Origin: Candidatus Eremiobacteraceae bacterium
GTDB lineage: Bacteria; Vulcanimicrobiota; Vulcanimicrobiia; Eremiobacterales; Eremiobacteraceae
NCBI GenBank assembly: GCA_036511855.1
Contig: DATCBN010000107.1
Location: forward strand, 20,946 to 84,945
Reading direction: 5' to 3'
DNA length: 64,000 nt
The translations under genes were made by a program, and so were the position numbers. The notes under the pieces are model-generated. The model worked only from the letters and a program-made list of their open reading frames with translations, ran no database searches and was not told the origin of the DNA. Every line of letters begins with the position of its first letter. Position 1 is the first letter of the stretch. Positions 25,677 to 35,078 of this stretch are shown one piece after another.

Positions 25677-25959
25677 GATGAGACGATTATTGCAATCGGC
25701 GATTTTAACACTGGGCGCAACGATCTCTTGAACTAGAAACGCATTGGAGCGAAGCCTGGCGCCAATTGCACCCGGAGGGCGACGAATACTCTTGGTATTC
25801 CCGCCTTTACAAGCGGGCGGAGCAAGTGGCTGGCGCATTGATCACTGTTTTTTGTCTTCATGCCTGCGAGCTCGGCTTAAGGACGGGTTCTACATTCAAG
25901 ATGTACGATTGGAGAGGTTCACAGACCACTCCGCGCTCGTCGTCGATATCGAGCTCTGA
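25677..25959 (+). pseudogene. Decayed endonuclease/exonuclease/phosphatase-fold protein
   Basis: Three frames in sequence give parts of one EEP domain. First is DETIIAIGDFNTGRNDL with the catalytic GDFN. Second is ETHWSEAWRQLHPEGDEYSW then YSRLYK. Third is GWRIDHCFLSS, a spacer and RFTDHSALVVDIEL with the terminal SDH-like motif. At least two frameshifts separate them, and the N-terminal half of the domain is missing. It is a degraded C-terminal half of an exonuclease-III-like gene. Confidence 0.7.
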
Positions 25960-26222
25960 TGTCGTAAACGTCCGCCCGTGAGATGGTCACGAGTGGCGTC
26001 CGGTTTCCATAACTCGGGACGCGATGGACTCGTAGAGAAAAGGCGTTTGTCACGAAGCGGTTTCATGCAACCAACCTTAGTCCCTAAGTCCCACACGGCG
26101 AAGATAACCGTTAGCGTGCGCCAACGTGAATCTTGTATAGAGATGTTTTCGAATAGGTGTACGTTTGCATATATAGCTACCGAAGCTTTGACGTTATTCG
26201 GGCACTCATGTGTGGGGCGGTC
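25960..26222. other. Intergenic segment before the Vgb-like gene
   Basis: No supported ORF or repeat. It contains the presumed promoter for the gene at 26223. Confidence 0.35.
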
Positions 26223-27644
26223 ATGAAAAAGCGTTATGCAATAGCGGGTCTAGTTATCTTGTTGGTCAATTGTTCGGCCAGCAATGCTGCGAATCCGACC
26301 AGTGTATTACCAGGCGCTCGAAGTCTCGTGCCGCAGGACGTCGTCGATTCCTTCAATCAATCCACGAAGAACGTTATCTTCAGGTACCCGCTGCCGCATG
26401 CAAATTCGTTTCCTTCCTATATGGCTACCGGCTCCGATAAGAACGTTTGGTTTACGGAAAATAACGCAGCGCGCATCGGCAAGATCACGCCAAGCGGTGT
26501 CGTTACCGAATACGCGATTCCAAGCAGACAGACTGGATATGACATTGCAGCGGGAGCGATGGGCACATTGTGGTTTAGCGAATCCGGCGGCATCATCGGC
26601 AAGATCACAACCGTCGGAAAAATCACTGAATACCCGCTGCCGTCACGTTCATGTTCATTCGGGATAGGCAAAGGTCCGGACGGGAACATGTGGTTTACTG
26701 ACGCCTGTTCCAATCAAATCGGAAAGATCACACCCACGGGGAGGGTTACCGAATATCCCACCCCGACAGCGGGCGCCTCTCCATACGATATTGTCACCGG
26801 ACCAGACGGCAATCTTTGGTTTGTCGAATGGAGTCATAAGGTTGGCAAGATAACGACTGGCGGCACAATCACCGAATATACCGCTCCAACGAATGACAAC
26901 CCATTCGCGATCGCCGCTGGTCCAGACGGTAACCTGTACGCCAGCACATATCTCGGGATTTGGCGCATAACGACTGCCGGTGTGATCACGCAATACTCGG
27001 ACCCGGCGACCGCGTTCTGGCAAGATATAATCCTGGGTCCAGACAAGCAGATGTGGCTGAGTAGCTTCAACTACGGCGACTATGGCGCTCTACAAGAGTT
27101 TAATCCAAAGACGCAGACGTTTTCTGCGACGATTACGCCAGACCCAGGCAAAGTAATCGGCGGTCTCACCGTTGGTGGGGACGGCGATATCTGGATCGCA
27201 GGTTACGGCAATAATACAATCGATGTCTACGAAGATAAAATTACTACCATCGGCATCCGCCTCATTGGCGAAATGTCAATCATCGATCCAAAGTACGGCT
27301 TCGAGTTAGGCTACGCGGTCGCCACGACATCGACTCAGACGCAAACGATCAGCCTGAGCATGGGGGAGTCGGTCCTGTTTCAAAATGTCGATACGATTCC
27401 GCACTCTGCGGCATTCCTCGGTAACGCGACCAGCAACAGCGCTCCATGGCCGACGTCGTTTAACGGTTCAACCACGCGATCGGTGGCGGGTACGGCAATA
27501 GGAACGACCGGCTTTGCCACGGGCAGCCTCAATCCAAACGAGAAGTCTCCCGTCTATGAGACTGGCCTTCCCGGTTTCTACATGATCGGATGTCAATACC
27601 ACTACGAGAGCAACATGATACGAACGGTGATTATCGTTCACTAG
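26223..27644 (+). CDS. Vgb-like beta-propeller fused to a cupredoxin domain
   Basis: A 473-residue exported protein. Its N-terminal signal ends near Cys17 (LLVNC, an imperfect lipobox). Residues about 50-340 carry virginiamycin-B-lyase-like repeats such as GPDGNLWFVE, KVGKITTGG and ITEYTAP. The C-terminal ~110 residues are a plastocyanin-like domain: IDPKYGFELGYAV, SMGESVLFQNVDTIPHSAAF and GFYMIGCQYHYESNM. His, Cys, His and Met sit at the type I copper positions (C-x2-H-x4-M). The lyase activity of true Vgb needs specific His residues that cannot be confirmed here. A secreted copper redox or sensor role is inferred. An alternative ATG lies five codons upstream. Confidence 0.82.
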   Translation: MKKRYAIAGLVILLVNCSASNAANPTSVLPGARSLVPQDVVDSFNQSTKNVIFRYPLPHANSFPSYMATGSDKNVWFTENNAARIGKITPSGVVTEYAIPSRQTGYDIAAGAMGTLWFSESGGIIGKITTVGKITEYPLPSRSCSFGIGKGPDGNMWFTDACSNQIGKITPTGRVTEYPTPTAGASPYDIVTGPDGNLWFVEWSHKVGKITTGGTITEYTAPTNDNPFAIAAGPDGNLYASTYLGIWRITTAGVITQYSDPATAFWQDIILGPDKQMWLSSFNYGDYGALQEFNPKTQTFSATITPDPGKVIGGLTVGGDGDIWIAGYGNNTIDVYEDKITTIGIRLIGEMSIIDPKYGFELGYAVATTSTQTQTISLSMGESVLFQNVDTIPHSAAFLGNATSNSAPWPTSFNGSTTRSVAGTAIGTTGFATGSLNPNEKSPVYETGLPGFYMIGCQYHYESNMIRTVIIVH

Positions 27645-27663
27645 ATCCTGTTAAAGTGAGATG

Positions 27664-27696
27664 AGGCCAGGACTCCAATCCTGGCCTTTATCTTTT
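27664..27696 (+). terminator. Rho-independent terminator of the Vgb-cupredoxin gene
   Basis: A 9-bp stem AGGCCAGGA / TCCTGGCCT with a 6-base loop, followed by TTATCTTTT, lies 20 bases past the stop. Confidence 0.85.
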
Positions 27697-27929
27697 AGAT
27701 TGTCGTTCTAGTGCAGTGAGCGCTCAACACTTTGCCGTCGGATGAAGCCCATAGACCCTCATGATCACCCATGCCTGCAATAACACCGAGACTAGGTTGC
27801 CCACCACGATACCAAGCGTCACATGTCGACATTTTGGGACGAGTTTCGCGTATCCGATGCAACCGGGCGTTGCCGGGCATTCCGGCGAATCTGCCGCGCA
27901 GCGTCTTATGCGAAGATTACTCAGAAAAC

Positions 27930-27961
27930 CCAAGCGTCGCCGCCTAGGCGGCGACGCTTGG
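27930..27961 (-). terminator. 32-bp perfect palindrome, minus-strand terminator
   Basis: The sequence CCAAGCGTCGCCGCC, its centre TA and its complement form an uninterrupted 16+16 palindrome. On the minus strand it is followed by GTTTTCT. It lies 28 bases past the stop of the gene at 27989 and probably terminates it. Confidence 0.7.
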
Positions 27962-27988
27962 TCGTAAGGATCGCCGGGCAAGCCCGAC

Positions 27989-29266
27989 TTAGTAGCCCTT
28001 TATCCTAGATTTCGGAACGTGGTGGAGCGTGGCCGGATGTGGCAGTTGGTGCGACGGTGCGCGCTCTGGACGCATCGCAGCTGGCGCCGAGCCGAACGGC
28101 TTGGCTACGACCCGGTAACTAAATACCGCTTCCGAGCGTCCACCCTGATTCTCTCGTACGACAAAGCCGGCAGGCGTTTTTTGCGTCACGTAGAGTCCGC
28201 GCGTATCGCCCTCCGGTGTGATGAATACCATGTACGAGTACCGCGAATCGATCGCGGAGGCATACGCGGGCCTGAGGCTCACGTATGCCTGGCCGGCGGT
28301 CAACTGCGCTTCGCCGAAGTCCTCGATATTCGGCGTGGTCGATGTAGTCGCATAGGAGGTAATTCTCTGTCCACCCGGGGTATCGAAGAAGTTGATGAAT
28401 TGGTGCGCGAACACGCTTCCGTCATCCTGTATTTGTAGCTTCAGGTTGCCGCCGCTGTCGAATCCGTTGACGAGGACGCCGGTACCGGACGCATCCTGCA
28501 TCTCAAGTGCTGTACCACCACTGGTCGAGAAGTTGACGCCGAAGACGCCCGTGGGGTTCGCTCCTACGCCGACTCCCTGAACACCGTTGGCACCACCTCC
28601 GAAAACGCCGATGGCAGAGGTGCTATTGCCCACGGTGAGAGCGTCAACAAACTGCTCGCCTTGGACGACCTCGCTGCCCGCCACGAACGTGTTGCCGTTG
28701 TCGTTCACGGTGAAAACGTCGGCGCCTCCCGAGTTGTTTCCGTCGAAGAGCAGGCCGCCGAAGCCGTTTGCCCGGACGGCGGTTGCGGTGGCGTTGTTAG
28801 ATCCTTGGACGCCGGCGATGTACGAGCTAGTTGAGCTCGTTGCACCCGAGACACCATAGGACGAAGCCGAGCTTCCAACGACACCGGCGGACGAGGTCGA
28901 ATTTCCCACGACACCGATGCTCGAAGTCGACTCTCCGAAGACGCCGAACCCGCTCGCCGACGTTCCATTCACGGCGTTACCCGCCGTCGCCTGACCCAGA
29001 ACTCCAGTGCCGTTCACCGTCGCGGTTCCGAGTAGGCCTGCACCTGAGAAAGAGCTATTTGTATTGATACCTTGCAGGCCGGCGCCTGTGCCGCCATTGT
29101 TGTATTTTATACACGGTTTCGTCTTATTGCATGTTATGAATGGACTCACCATCGCGGATCCGACGACCGCGAAAGCCGGCCGAAGGGCGAGTCCGCCCGC
29201 CAAAATTCCGGCCGAAGCGACGATTGCCGCCGTCATCAACGTCGGACGCATGAATGTGATTCGCAT
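27989..29266 (-). CDS. Secreted STNG-repeat protein with conserved C-terminal domain
   Basis: A 425-residue protein. The start at 29266 has GAGGAGAGG, and the signal peptide ends near RPAFA (residue ~33). The body has many short repeats such as GVFGEST, IGVVGNST, SAGVVGSSA and YGVSGATS. The C-terminal domain (EDFGEAQLTAGQAYVSLRPA, ITPEGDTRGLYVTQKT, FSYRVVAKPFG) matches those at 8777, 10249 and 40242. It is the longest of the four and has an extra module (EVVQGEQFVDALTVGNST) between repeats and C-terminus. It is likely extracellular and adhesive or structural. Confidence 0.75.
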   Translation of the reverse strand: MRITFMRPTLMTAAIVASAGILAGGLALRPAFAVVGSAMVSPFITCNKTKPCIKYNNGGTGAGLQGINTNSSFSGAGLLGTATVNGTGVLGQATAGNAVNGTSASGFGVFGESTSSIGVVGNSTSSAGVVGSSASSYGVSGATSSTSSYIAGVQGSNNATATAVRANGFGGLLFDGNNSGGADVFTVNDNGNTFVAGSEVVQGEQFVDALTVGNSTSAIGVFGGGANGVQGVGVGANPTGVFGVNFSTSGGTALEMQDASGTGVLVNGFDSGGNLKLQIQDDGSVFAHQFINFFDTPGGQRITSYATTSTTPNIEDFGEAQLTAGQAYVSLRPAYASAIDSRYSYMVFITPEGDTRGLYVTQKTPAGFVVRENQGGRSEAVFSYRVVAKPFGSAPAAMRPERAPSHQLPHPATLHHVPKSRIKGY

Positions 29267-29392
29267 TGATCCTCTCCTCAATCTCAAGCAGCGGGCCAAT
29301 GAACGCGCCTCGTGGCGAAGTCCGCACCGGCCGCAACAGGGAGAGTCTAACTTATCGCCGTTCCAAGTTCGTTCCCAACGTGTCTCAAACGC

Positions 29393-32300
29393 CTATTCGG
29401 GATCGCTAAGGCGGATTGGGACGGATCGGTCACTGAGATACTCGATGGTGTGGCGATGCCAGGGCAAGCGCGAATAGGATTCAGCCAGATCGGCATCCAT
29501 CCGCATCGCCCCCTCGACAAATGCACGTGCGGCCGATTCCGCGAAGTGCCAGGCGCGAGCGCTTTCGCCCAACAGAACATGTGCAGCGGCGAGGTGCCAC
29601 GCTTGCTCCGCGAAATGCTGAATCTGAAAACCCTCTGCCAGGGCGATTGCCTGCGCTGCGTGCGCCCGCGCCGCCGCAAAGTCACCGACGCCCGCACTAA
29701 AGCGGGCGAACAGCGCGCGCGTTTCCATCGTGAGGGCTCGCTGCTCGAGACGCTGTAGTCCGGTAAGTGCCTCGTCCAGAAACGTTCGCGCTTCCGCATC
29801 GCGCCCCATCCGTGCGCAGAACTCGCCATGCAGCGCCGCGACGCGTGCTATATACAGTTCGTTCTTAAGTCGCGTAGCAAGGTCGCGCACCTCGACGAGG
29901 TGGTTTTCAACCTCAGACATGCAACCGGAACGCATCGCGAGTGCTGCTCGGGTGTAGATTACGCGTAGTGCAATTCCTGGCTGTTCGAGCGTTTGGTCCG
30001 GCAACTCATTAAACAGCGCTTCGGCACCTTCGCGGTCGCCGCAAAATCCGCGAACCGTGGCGAGATTCACGATCGATGCAGCGACGCCGGCGACGTCGCC
30101 GACGTCCCGGTACGCCTCAAGCGCCCGCTCGTGCTCGCGAAGGGTCGTCTTGAACTCGCCCATTTTCCCGAGGTATACCGCGGCGTTTTGGTGACCGCGC
30201 GCCTCGGCAAATCGATCGCCGACCCTTAACGCGAGCTCCAGTGATTGACGCGCATCGTTCAAAGCGATCTCGGGGAGCTCTCCGAGTAGCGTGGATGCGA
30301 CGTGGTGGAACTCCATTCGCAGTTCCACGTCTTCGTTGGCCTCGTATGCCGGCCGCACGTTTGCAATTTGTTCTGCAGCATGCTTGTAGTCACCCAACCG
30401 GCAGAGCGAGTTGACGTATTGCGCCCAGGCAAGAAAGGCCGCGCGTGGGTCACCAAGCCGCTCGAATGCTTGCGAGGCTCGAAACGCAGCATCCCGCGAC
30501 GTGGTGAAATCATGCTCCAAGAATGCATCGGTGGCCGACATGCGGTCAAAGATCGCAGCATTTCGTTCGGAGGCCGATGCGAGCACTTCCAGACGCGCAA
30601 GCGTCTCGCGTCGCATAAGTGCGTCATCGCGGTACGCGTCAAAGACTCGTTCCAGGGCACTGCACGAACGCTCTGCATCGCCTAGAGAAAGCTCGCGCAA
30701 CGAAAGTGCGTCCGTCCGGCGCTCGGCAAGAGCGCCCATGCGCGCGAAAGCGCGCTCGCGAATTGCCAGCAAATCGTAGGTCAAACGCGCCTGTGCGGGA
30801 TCGCTCCCATCGATGAGCGATAGACCTGCAGAGGCGGTATCCCGAGCCTCTTCATTCGCGAACACATCTAACGCGTAACGCGCGGCTCGCAAGAAATATT
30901 CAGCGGACTTCGCCGCGTTGCGGGCGGCTTGGAAATGCCGCGCGATTTCCGCAGAACGGGCGCTATGGCTTTGCGGCAACGACGCAAGCGCGCGCGCCAC
31001 CAATGCATGCGCGACTTCGAGCTCCTGCGCCGAGAGATGCTCGAGTGCCGCAGCATACGCGAGATGGTGCGTGAACGAAAAAGCAAGCCCGGGAGCCCGT
31101 GCGCTCGCGCGTATGAGGCCCAGTTCGATTGACTCGCGAAGAGCATCAACCAGTTGATCGTCGCTCCAGCCGGTTGCCGCTGCCAAGGCCGTCACATCGA
31201 AGCGTGCACCGATGACGGCACCATACATGAGGGCTGTCTCGGCATCGGACGAGAGTCGAGCTAGGCGCGACTTGAAGACCTCTTCGATTCCGCCGCTATT
31301 CGTCTGCCGCCCAGACACAATGTCCTGCAGCGCTTCGTGCAAGAGTAGCGGCACGCCGCCGGACCGCGTCACCGCTTGCTTCAGCATTTGGTCGTCTACC
31401 GAATCCGGAACAGCAGTTCGGGCAGCGGTGTTCGCATCGACAGCGTCGAGCGGACCAAGCTCAAGCTCGCTCGCATTGCCGTGACTCTGAAGTTGACGGC
31501 GCAGAGCGCGAAGCGGATGCGCGGTCGGCAATTCATCGCTTCTGAATGTCACGACGATCAGCACTTGCTCATTGCCAAGTCGCGTCGCCACGAATTCGAG
31601 CAGGTCGATCGTTGCCGCACCAGCCCAGTGGACGTCCTCGAGGATTACGGTTGCAGGGCGAGTGCGCGCCAGATCAGACAATCCACGCCGCACCGATTCA
31701 AAAAGTCGAACTCTCGCGGCTCGGTCGTCAACAAAAGTCGCGCGCGCATACTCGTCCAGCAACTCATCGAGCATGCGCTGCCAAACGTCGTTCTTGTCGC
31801 GTGGCGCGGATCGCGCACGAATCGGGGCTGCATTCCGCAACGCCTCCACAAATGCTTCGTACGGGCGATGTTCCCCGCCGGCGGCGGTCTCGCCACGGAC
31901 GACGACGCCACCTTCGCGCTCGATCGCACGCGCGAGTTCGGTCGTAAAACGGCTCTTTCCGATGCCGGCTTGACCTGCAACGAAAAGCACTTTCGCGCGC
32001 CCGTCCGCAGCAGCGTGCCAAAGACGCAGCCCACTATCCATGGCAATTGCTCGGCCTGCGAATGGCAATGTCAGCGAGGGCGCCCCTTGAGTCTCAGGCC
32101 CGCGGGCCGGAGACTCGCTGGACGCCAGGCGGACACCGCTCAAGATCGCGTCGCGAATCGCCAGCGTTTCCGGCATCGGCTCGACATTCATGTCGGCATG
32201 CAGACGAACAGCGAACCGCTCGAATTCAGCGAGTGCTCCCGCGCGATCGCCGGCCTCATAGCGGATCGCTATCAATTGGCGCACGATGTCCTCCCGCCAT

Positions 32301-32896
32301 GGGTCCTCATCCAACAAGCGGTGGGCGGACTCAACGGCGCGATCGAATCGCCGCAGCGATCGATCTCGCATGATCGTGCGCGCTAACGCATCATGATAAA
32401 CGTCGCGCAATCGCTCGCGCTCGCCGTTGGTCCAATCATCGTACAGCGTGGGAAGAAGATCCCCGGTGTAGCACGCAAGTGCGTCACCATCGCGGCCTTC
32501 GGCAACGGCGCGGTTGAACGAAAATACGTCCACATCCGCTGCGGCCGTCGGATTCCACGCAATTCGGTCGAACTCCGAAAGGACGAAGCGTGCCTCGTGC
32601 GGCGTTTGGGGCAGCGAGGACAGCAAATAGGAGAGATTTCGCCGCAAGTGACCGCGCGCGGTCTCCTCGTCATCGTCGGGGAATAGAGCGTACGCGATCG
32701 AGTCGCGCGCCGTGTGCCGCCCGCAATGCAGGATCAAGTACGCCATCACGTTGAGCGTCTTGCGCGGCAATGGAAACTCGCGTGAGTCGTCAGCTGCGGC
32801 GACGCGCGGCTGCCCAAAGAGCGAAATGCGAACCGGCAGCACGCCCGGAATTATGTCGGGCGTGACTGTTCCTGACATATCGAGAGTGGTTGGCAA
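29393..32896 (-). CDS. BTAD/AAA-ATPase transcriptional regulator with TPR region
   Basis: A 1,167-residue regulator. Residues 22-100 are a winged-helix DNA-binding domain (RISLFGQPRV, ARGHLRRNLSYLLSSL). Residues about 120-265 are a bacterial transcriptional activation domain (VDVFSFNRA, LDEDPWREDIVRQLIAI). Residues 280-560 are an AAA/MalT-like ATPase with Walker A GQAGIGKS (308-315) and Walker B VILEDVHW (417-424). From about 640 the protein is helical TPR-like repeats. SARP-type proteins of this layout bind direct repeats and sense partners through the ATPase. The start is probably TTG at 32896, abutting the stop of the upstream small gene; an ATG lies at 32878. Confidence 0.88.
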   Translation of the reverse strand: MPTTLDMSGTVTPDIIPGVLPVRISLFGQPRVAAADDSREFPLPRKTLNVMAYLILHCGRHTARDSIAYALFPDDDEETARGHLRRNLSYLLSSLPQTPHEARFVLSEFDRIAWNPTAAADVDVFSFNRAVAEGRDGDALACYTGDLLPTLYDDWTNGERERLRDVYHDALARTIMRDRSLRRFDRAVESAHRLLDEDPWREDIVRQLIAIRYEAGDRAGALAEFERFAVRLHADMNVEPMPETLAIRDAILSGVRLASSESPARGPETQGAPSLTLPFAGRAIAMDSGLRLWHAAADGRAKVLFVAGQAGIGKSRFTTELARAIEREGGVVVRGETAAGGEHRPYEAFVEALRNAAPIRARSAPRDKNDVWQRMLDELLDEYARATFVDDRAARVRLFESVRRGLSDLARTRPATVILEDVHWAGAATIDLLEFVATRLGNEQVLIVVTFRSDELPTAHPLRALRRQLQSHGNASELELGPLDAVDANTAARTAVPDSVDDQMLKQAVTRSGGVPLLLHEALQDIVSGRQTNSGGIEEVFKSRLARLSSDAETALMYGAVIGARFDVTALAAATGWSDDQLVDALRESIELGLIRASARAPGLAFSFTHHLAYAAALEHLSAQELEVAHALVARALASLPQSHSARSAEIARHFQAARNAAKSAEYFLRAARYALDVFANEEARDTASAGLSLIDGSDPAQARLTYDLLAIRERAFARMGALAERRTDALSLRELSLGDAERSCSALERVFDAYRDDALMRRETLARLEVLASASERNAAIFDRMSATDAFLEHDFTTSRDAAFRASQAFERLGDPRAAFLAWAQYVNSLCRLGDYKHAAEQIANVRPAYEANEDVELRMEFHHVASTLLGELPEIALNDARQSLELALRVGDRFAEARGHQNAAVYLGKMGEFKTTLREHERALEAYRDVGDVAGVAASIVNLATVRGFCGDREGAEALFNELPDQTLEQPGIALRVIYTRAALAMRSGCMSEVENHLVEVRDLATRLKNELYIARVAALHGEFCARMGRDAEARTFLDEALTGLQRLEQRALTMETRALFARFSAGVGDFAAARAHAAQAIALAEGFQIQHFAEQAWHLAAAHVLLGESARAWHFAESAARAFVEGAMRMDADLAESYSRLPWHRHTIEYLSDRSVPIRLSDPE

Positions 32897-33088
32897 TTAT
32901 CTCAAGTCGCGCCTCCCTTTGCAGGAGGCAAAGAAATCGAGCAGTTCGGCGATGTCGCCGAAATACAAGCGGCGCCCGCTCTTCAGATGCTCGACGCTCC
33001 CACGTCGCCATCCGCGGTCGGCCCGAGTTCCAATGTCGTCCGGCTCTAACCACAGATTCACGAGAAATGCTTGTTTGCGCTCGTTCAT
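32897..33088 (-). CDS. Small conserved protein upstream of the BTAD regulator
   Basis: A 63-residue protein containing FLVNLWLEPDD, WRRGSVEHLKSGRRLYFGDI and AELLDFF. Short proteins with a WRGSVEH(V)xSGxRRYF core are known as uncharacterised families in several phyla. Its TAA stop is directly followed by the TTG start of the regulator, implying translational coupling. It may be an accessory to, or a target of, that regulator. Confidence 0.7.
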   Translation of the reverse strand: MNERKQAFLVNLWLEPDDIGTRADRGWRRGSVEHLKSGRRLYFGDIAELLDFFASCKGRRDLR

Positions 33089-33505
33089 CGCTAGAATGTA
33101 ACAGTTCTGCGTTCCGGTCGCGTTCCGGAACGATGTCGGTACAGTGTTGCTGCGCCGGACGTCGGATTCACAAAATTCGAGAATGACGGCAAACTGTCAC
33201 CAGGATGCGGAACCGGAGCGCCACCCGTGCTTCTGGTGCCGTCGCCTCCGAACACAATTCGACGGGATATGGCCCTGGCAGCCGTTAAACCCAAATTACG
33301 GAATGCCAGGGTCGACGGACCCGGCGGACGGCTACGACATCATCGATTGATGTATACTGGAAATTCCAGGCTAGTGGGATTACTCACGATGTGGCCGTCC
33401 AAGCAAAGGACTGGAGCACGGTCGAGCAGACCAGTCGGTGTAATGGTCTCTCGTTCTGGGTCTCAAGATGGCGCAATCGCAGCGGCGCGCGGGGATTGGT
33501 AGAAG
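33089..33505. other. Intergenic region between divergent genes
   Basis: No supported ORF. A plus-strand frame at 33144-33350 (ending MPGSTDPADGYDIID) has no recognisable family or ribosome site. The region must hold the promoters of the divergent genes at 33088 and 33506. Confidence 0.35.
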
Positions 33506-34228
33506 ATGGACTTCGTCAACAGCTATGAGGATGCCAAACGCGCCAACGCCTACTCCACGCTCCAATTTGCCAACACGTACTTCCTCGCATACCGTGACTT
33601 GCCGGCGATAATCGCCAACCACGTGGCGGGAAAGAGTGCGCTCGATTTCGGCTGTGGGACTGGCAGATCGACCAGATTTCTCCAATCGCTTGGGTTCGAC
33701 GTCATCGGCGTGGACAGTTCGGAGGACATGCTGAGGCTAGCTCGCGACACCGATCCTTCCGGCGATTACCGTTTGATTCCGGGCGATGACTTCACCGGAC
33801 TTGGCGTTGGGAATTTCGACCTCGTGCTCTCCGCCTTTACACTCGACAACGTTCCGGGCGTGATGAAGGGGAGAATCATTTCCGATCTCGGCAAGCTGCT
33901 GACACCGAACGGGGCCGTCGTCAGCATCGTTTCGTCTCCCGAGATTTACACGCATGAATGGGCATCGTTTTCGACCAAAGATTTCCCGGAGAACGCTTCG
34001 GCGAAGTCCGGCGATGTCGTACGCATCGTCGTGACCGATCTCCATGATCGCAGACCGGTCGAAGACATCCTGTGTACCGACGACTCATATCAGGAGATAT
34101 TCGCTAATGCCGGCCTGAACGCGATCCAAACCCTGCGGCCGCTAGCAACCCGTAGTGAACCTTATGCGTGGGACAACGAGACCACCTTAGCTCCGTGGGT
34201 GATTTACGTTTTGAAGCGAGCGTCGTAG
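33506..34228 (+). CDS. Class I SAM-dependent methyltransferase
   Basis: A 240-residue enzyme with motif I ALDFGCGTGRSTRFL (residues about 46-60), the acidic IGVDSSEDML strand that binds the ribose hydroxyls, LIPGDDF, and motif IV-like FDLVLSAFTLDNVP. It transfers a methyl group from S-adenosylmethionine; the acceptor is unknown, and the domain resembles small-molecule methyltransferases of the UbiE/methyltransf_11 type. It is a single gene ending at a good terminator. Confidence 0.88.
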   Translation: MDFVNSYEDAKRANAYSTLQFANTYFLAYRDLPAIIANHVAGKSALDFGCGTGRSTRFLQSLGFDVIGVDSSEDMLRLARDTDPSGDYRLIPGDDFTGLGVGNFDLVLSAFTLDNVPGVMKGRIISDLGKLLTPNGAVVSIVSSPEIYTHEWASFSTKDFPENASAKSGDVVRIVVTDLHDRRPVEDILCTDDSYQEIFANAGLNAIQTLRPLATRSEPYAWDNETTLAPWVIYVLKRAS

Positions 34229-34267
34229 TGGGGAGCGATCGCCGGAGGTGACGGTGTGGAAAATTCC

Positions 34268-34296
34268 CACGGCCGCCACGGGCGGAGCCGTGTTTT
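34268..34296 (+). terminator. Terminator of the methyltransferase gene
   Basis: The stem CACGGCCGCC / GCGG-A-GCCGTG with an ACGG loop and one bulge is followed by TTTT. Confidence 0.75.
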
Positions 34297-34399
34297 GAGA
34301 TTGGCTACGCCTTTAAAAGGTGCGTGTTTCTATGAACGAACAAGCGAGAATTCCACTACAACGTTGATACCACTAAGGGCAGCACATCTCCACCATACC

Positions 34400-34432
34400 T
34401 AATCCCGCCGGCTGTAAGGTCTTGCGGGATTA
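34400..34432. terminator. Hairpin between convergent genes
   Basis: TAATCCCGC pairs perfectly with GCGGGATTA around a 15-base loop, 15 bases before the end of the OsmC gene on the minus strand. A T-rich tract (CATTCTTT) follows on the plus strand. Confidence 0.5.
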
Positions 34433-34447
34433 CATTCTTTCCCCGAG

Positions 34448-34972
34448 TTAACCGTGGGGCGGCGCGACGCGGAAATCGACTTCCGGCTTTATCCCACTTG
34501 CAAGCGTCTGATAGACGACGCAATATCGTTCCGTCAATTTTTGAAGTGTGGCAACTTCGTCGGGCGTTATATCCGCGTCAAGGTCGAAGCGAAGCCGAAT
34601 ATTCTTGAAGCCGACCGGCGCAGCGCGGTCGACACCCAAGGTGCCGCGGAAGTCCAAGTCTCCCTCCGCATAAACGGTTCCGCTTCGTAGCTGAATGTTT
34701 TTCGCCGTTGCGACCGACCTCAGCGTAACGCCTGCACACGCGACGAGTGCCTGCAACAACATATCACCTGAACAAGCAAGCGTACCATCGCCACCCGTTG
34801 CCGGGTGCAGGCCGGCTCTCACGAGCGCCCGTCCGGTCTCAACGCTGCAGCTGAGCCCTTCGGGGTCATCGACCCGGCCGCTTGCCCTAAGCGTGATGAG
34901 CGCGGCATCGGGCTCGGTGCGATAACGATCCTTAATCGGCGCCTGTAGAGCGCGCAAGCTCTCGGTATCCAT
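34448..34972 (-). CDS. OsmC-family protein
   Basis: A 174-residue protein. The start at 34972 has GGAGG; an in-frame ATG ten codons earlier lacks one. It contains the OsmC signature region HPATGGDGTLACSGDMLLQA then LVACAGVTL with the first Cys, and TERYCVVYQTL with the second. These two cysteines are the redox pair with which OsmC/Ohr enzymes reduce organic hydroperoxides. Some family members bind other ligands. It is cytoplasmic and likely part of oxidative stress defence. Confidence 0.85.
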   Translation of the reverse strand: MDTESLRALQAPIKDRYRTEPDAALITLRASGRVDDPEGLSCSVETGRALVRAGLHPATGGDGTLACSGDMLLQALVACAGVTLRSVATAKNIQLRSGTVYAEGDLDFRGTLGVDRAAPVGFKNIRLRFDLDADITPDEVATLQKLTERYCVVYQTLASGIKPEVDFRVAPPHG

Positions 34973-35078
34973 GTGCGTCCTCCGTTCCTGCTGAATGTTC
35001 AATGTTACCTACGATCGCTGCCCCTGACTCGCATATTGCCGCAACGCCCGGCACTCGCCGAAAATCTTTTGGCGTGCC

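Noticed and set aside
31376..32386. 336-residue plus-strand frame
   Set aside because: It lies fully antisense to the ATPase part of the BTAD regulator, and its composition reflects the opposite strand.
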